Origin: an uncultured Johnsonella sp.
Lineage (GTDB): Bacteria > Bacillota > Clostridia > Lachnospirales > Lachnospiraceae
Direction of reading: 5' to 3'
NCBI GenBank assembly: GCA_905373785.1
Contig: CAJPUK010000137.1
Coordinates: 1 to 5,630, forward strand
DNA length: 5,630 nt
Made by a program: the position numbers and the translations under genes. Shown here piece after piece: positions 4,010 to 5,630 of the stretch (its first letter is position 1; each line of letters begins with the position of its first letter). Below the pieces are notes generated by a model, which worked only from the letters and a program-made list of their open reading frames with translations, searched no databases and was not told the DNA's origin.

Positions 4010-5630
4010 GGCAGCCCTTGCCTATTTCGGACTTGATTTTAAGTCCGAAGTCATTGCCGCAAAGAAGCTTGATGCGTTGTTCTACATTTTTAAGTCCTAT
4101 TCCATGGCTGTTGTATAGCATTGTATCGGATTGTTCCGGCTCAACTGCTTTTGTGCTGTTAAATCCGACTCCATTATCCTCTATTTCTATAAAAAGACAA
4201 TTATTAAATTGATAACAATTTATAAAGATATGCCCCTTGCTTTTTTTGCCTCTTATGCCATGGTAAATTGAGTTTTCCACCAAGGGCTGCAATATCAGTT
4301 TCGGTACATATATTTCATCCGCATCTGATTGATTTTTGATTTCATAACTTAGAAGTTCTTCATATCTTATTTTTTGAATTTCCAGATAGCTTAATACATG
4401 CTCCAATTCGGCATTTAATGGTATAAAGGTTTGTTTGTTAAGGGAAACTCTTAACATCTTTCCAAGTGAGGAACTGACTCTTACTACGGCTTCGTTTTCA
4501 CCAAGTTCTGCAAGCCATAGTATGCTGTCCAGTGTATTATAAAGAAAATGCGGATTGATTTGATTTTGTAAGGCGTTTATTTCAAAAAGCCTTCTATGTT
4601 GCTCCTTCTTTGCTATGCTTTCGGTAAGGGATTTTATACGCTCTATAAGGTTGTTATACTCATTTGCAAGTATACTTACCTCATAGGGGCTGTTCTTATT
4701 TAAGCTTATATGCTCCCAAGTTTCGTCAGCCCTACTCATTATCATGCTCAATTCTTTTATCGGCTTGCTAAGATAAAAAGAAGTAAGTAAAGCAAAAATT
4801 ATACAACATCCTATTGAAAGCATAAGTATAATTATTAAGCTGCTTAAAAGTTTTGAATTGAGTAAGTTTACATTATCCAAGGAGGCTATGCCGTATAAAG
4901 TCCAGTCGGAATGTTTAATATCGGATTGGTAGGCGGTATCAGTATATTTGTCTGTTTTTCCGCTTGGGAAATATATAAGTCTGTTCTGTTTGTCCTTGAT
5001 ATACATATAACCGTCATTGCCCAAGTCATTGACGGACATATATTCCTTTATAAAGTCATAGGAAACCTCTATTAATACTATACCGAGATGATTTTTCTCA
5101 TCATCTTGTATTTCTCTGCAAACATAGATACTTTGAAGCTTATCCGGAGTAGAAGTAATATAAGAAGAGGTACTCAGTACGGGCATTGCGTTGGATGATA
5201 GTGCATCCTTGTACCACTTCTCATTCATCATATCTTCGGAAAGGGGCATAGCCATATCATTAGAGCTTGATATTACAAAGCCTTCTTTTGAAATAACGGA
5301 AATAGAGTTTATTTTGTCATCACTGCTGCTTGCAACAAGTATAAGCGAATATAGGGATTCAAGAGCCATGGAGTCGGACTGTTTAAGTGCTTCTTTGATG
5401 CCGGGCTGCATGGCTATAATATCACTGAAAGTTTTCAGTTTATCAAGATATTCCGATATTTCGTTGCTGCTTTGTGATATGGATTTTTTAATACGGTTTA
5501 TCTCTTCACTTTTTATTATATTCAAGGTGAAGTTATACATAAGATAGGATAAAAGCCCCGAAAGTATCAGGGATAAAGTAAAAAAAGTAATGGCTATTCG
5601 TACATTTATCTTTTTTAAAAAATTATTTTG
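3969..5630 (-). CDS. YesM/LytS-type sensor histidine kinase (5' end beyond the window)
   Basis: This is a membrane sensor kinase that would phosphorylate a response regulator, most likely an AraC-type YesN partner encoded upstream of it outside the window. The frame stays open to the edge: 553 codons are visible. Counting from the edge, residues 10-32 are a first membrane segment, about 35-255 an extracytoplasmic double-Cache-like sensor (GYMYIKDKQNRLIYFP), about 260-287 a second membrane segment, and then a HAMP linker. The His_kinase H-box is QINPHFLYNTLD (357-368, His361 phosphorylated). The N-box is QPLVENS (448-454), followed by EDNGVGF (484-490) and GIGL (510-513). An ATG at 5538-5540 is not the start, since it would delete the first membrane helix. 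The ligand is unknown; family members usually sense nutrients such as sugars. It is convergent with pstB and overlaps it. Confidence 0.88.
   Translation of the reverse strand, partial: QNNFLKKINVRIAITFFTLSLILSGLLSYLMYNFTLNIIKSEEINRIKKSISQSSNEISEYLDKLKTFSDIIAMQPGIKEALKQSDSMALESLYSLILVASSSDDKINSISVISKEGFVISSSNDMAMPLSEDMMNEKWYKDALSSNAMPVLSTSSYITSTPDKLQSIYVCREIQDDEKNHLGIVLIEVSYDFIKEYMSVNDLGNDGYMYIKDKQNRLIYFPSGKTDKYTDTAYQSDIKHSDWTLYGIASLDNVNLLNSKLLSSLIIILMLSIGCCIIFALLTSFYLSKPIKELSMIMSRADETWEHISLNKNSPYEVSILANEYNNLIERIKSLTESIAKKEQHRRLFEINALQNQINPHFLYNTLDSILWLAELGENEAVVRVSSSLGKMLRVSLNKQTFIPLNAELEHVLSYLEIQKIRYEELLSYEIKNQSDADEIYVPKLILQPLVENSIYHGIRGKKSKGHIFINCYQFNNCLFIEIEDNGVGFNSTKAVEPEQSDTMLYNSHGIGLKNVEQRIKLLCGNDFGLKIKSEIGKGCLITICLPINCRIS
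4026..4049. repeat. Perfect 9-base hairpin just past the pstB stop, inside the kinase gene
   Basis: TTCGGACTT (4026-4034) and AAGTCCGAA (4041-4049) pair perfectly around a 6-base loop. The hairpin begins 17 bases after the pstB stop. Neither strand has a T tract right after it, so it is not a classic terminator, but it could protect or end the pstB mRNA. On the minus strand it codes for kinase residues near the C-terminus. Confidence 0.5.

Noticed and set aside
4018..4212. Plus-strand frame just after pstB, considered as a pstB extension or a phoU remnant
   Set aside because: It is the complement of the kinase ATPase domain. Its translation resembles neither PhoU nor the PstB tail.
5191..5547. 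Plus-strand 118-codon frame opposite the kinase sensor domain
   Set aside because: Shadow of the Cache domain; no ribosome site or recognised fold.

Overview
The window carries a phosphate-type ABC transporter operon, pstS-pstC-pstA-pstB, on the plus strand, followed by a convergent sensor histidine kinase gene on the minus strand that runs off the right edge. Base composition and protein style suggest a low-GC anaerobic Firmicute, probably a clostridium and possibly a Lachnospiraceae member. The grounds are AT-rich spacers (about 18% GC over the first 300 bases by hand count), strong GGAGG-type ribosome sites, heavy ATA codon use, and a Ser/Ala/Glu-rich linker after the lipoprotein cysteine of PstS. 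The taxon is an inference.

Layout. Positions 1-348 are AT-rich and non-coding. They hold two tandem sigma-A-like promoters and a TTGTTAA/TTAACAA palindrome ahead of pstS. pstS (349-1350) encodes the phosphate-binding lipoprotein. pstC (1363-2232) and pstA (best start 2252, end 3076) encode the two permeases, tightly packed. A 246-base gap (3077-3322) then interrupts the operon. It is far more GC-rich than the pstS leader, is full of nested inverted repeats including a GAAA-tetraloop hairpin, and contains a good promoter for pstB. pstB (3323-4009) encodes the ATPase. The kinase gene (3969-5630, minus) overlaps the pstB 3' end tail to tail by 41 bases.

How it works together. PstS would capture phosphate outside the membrane, PstC and PstA form the channel, and a PstB dimer powers transport. 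phoU, which commonly follows pstB, is absent from the window; its usual place is taken by the kinase. The kinase is of the YesM/LytS type (Cache sensor, HAMP, His_kinase and HATPase domains), not a PhoR-type kinase, so a link to phosphate is not established.

Most worth a second look are the structured element between pstA and pstB, the short PstB that ends inside the antisense kinase gene, and the altered phosphate-loop residues in PstS.
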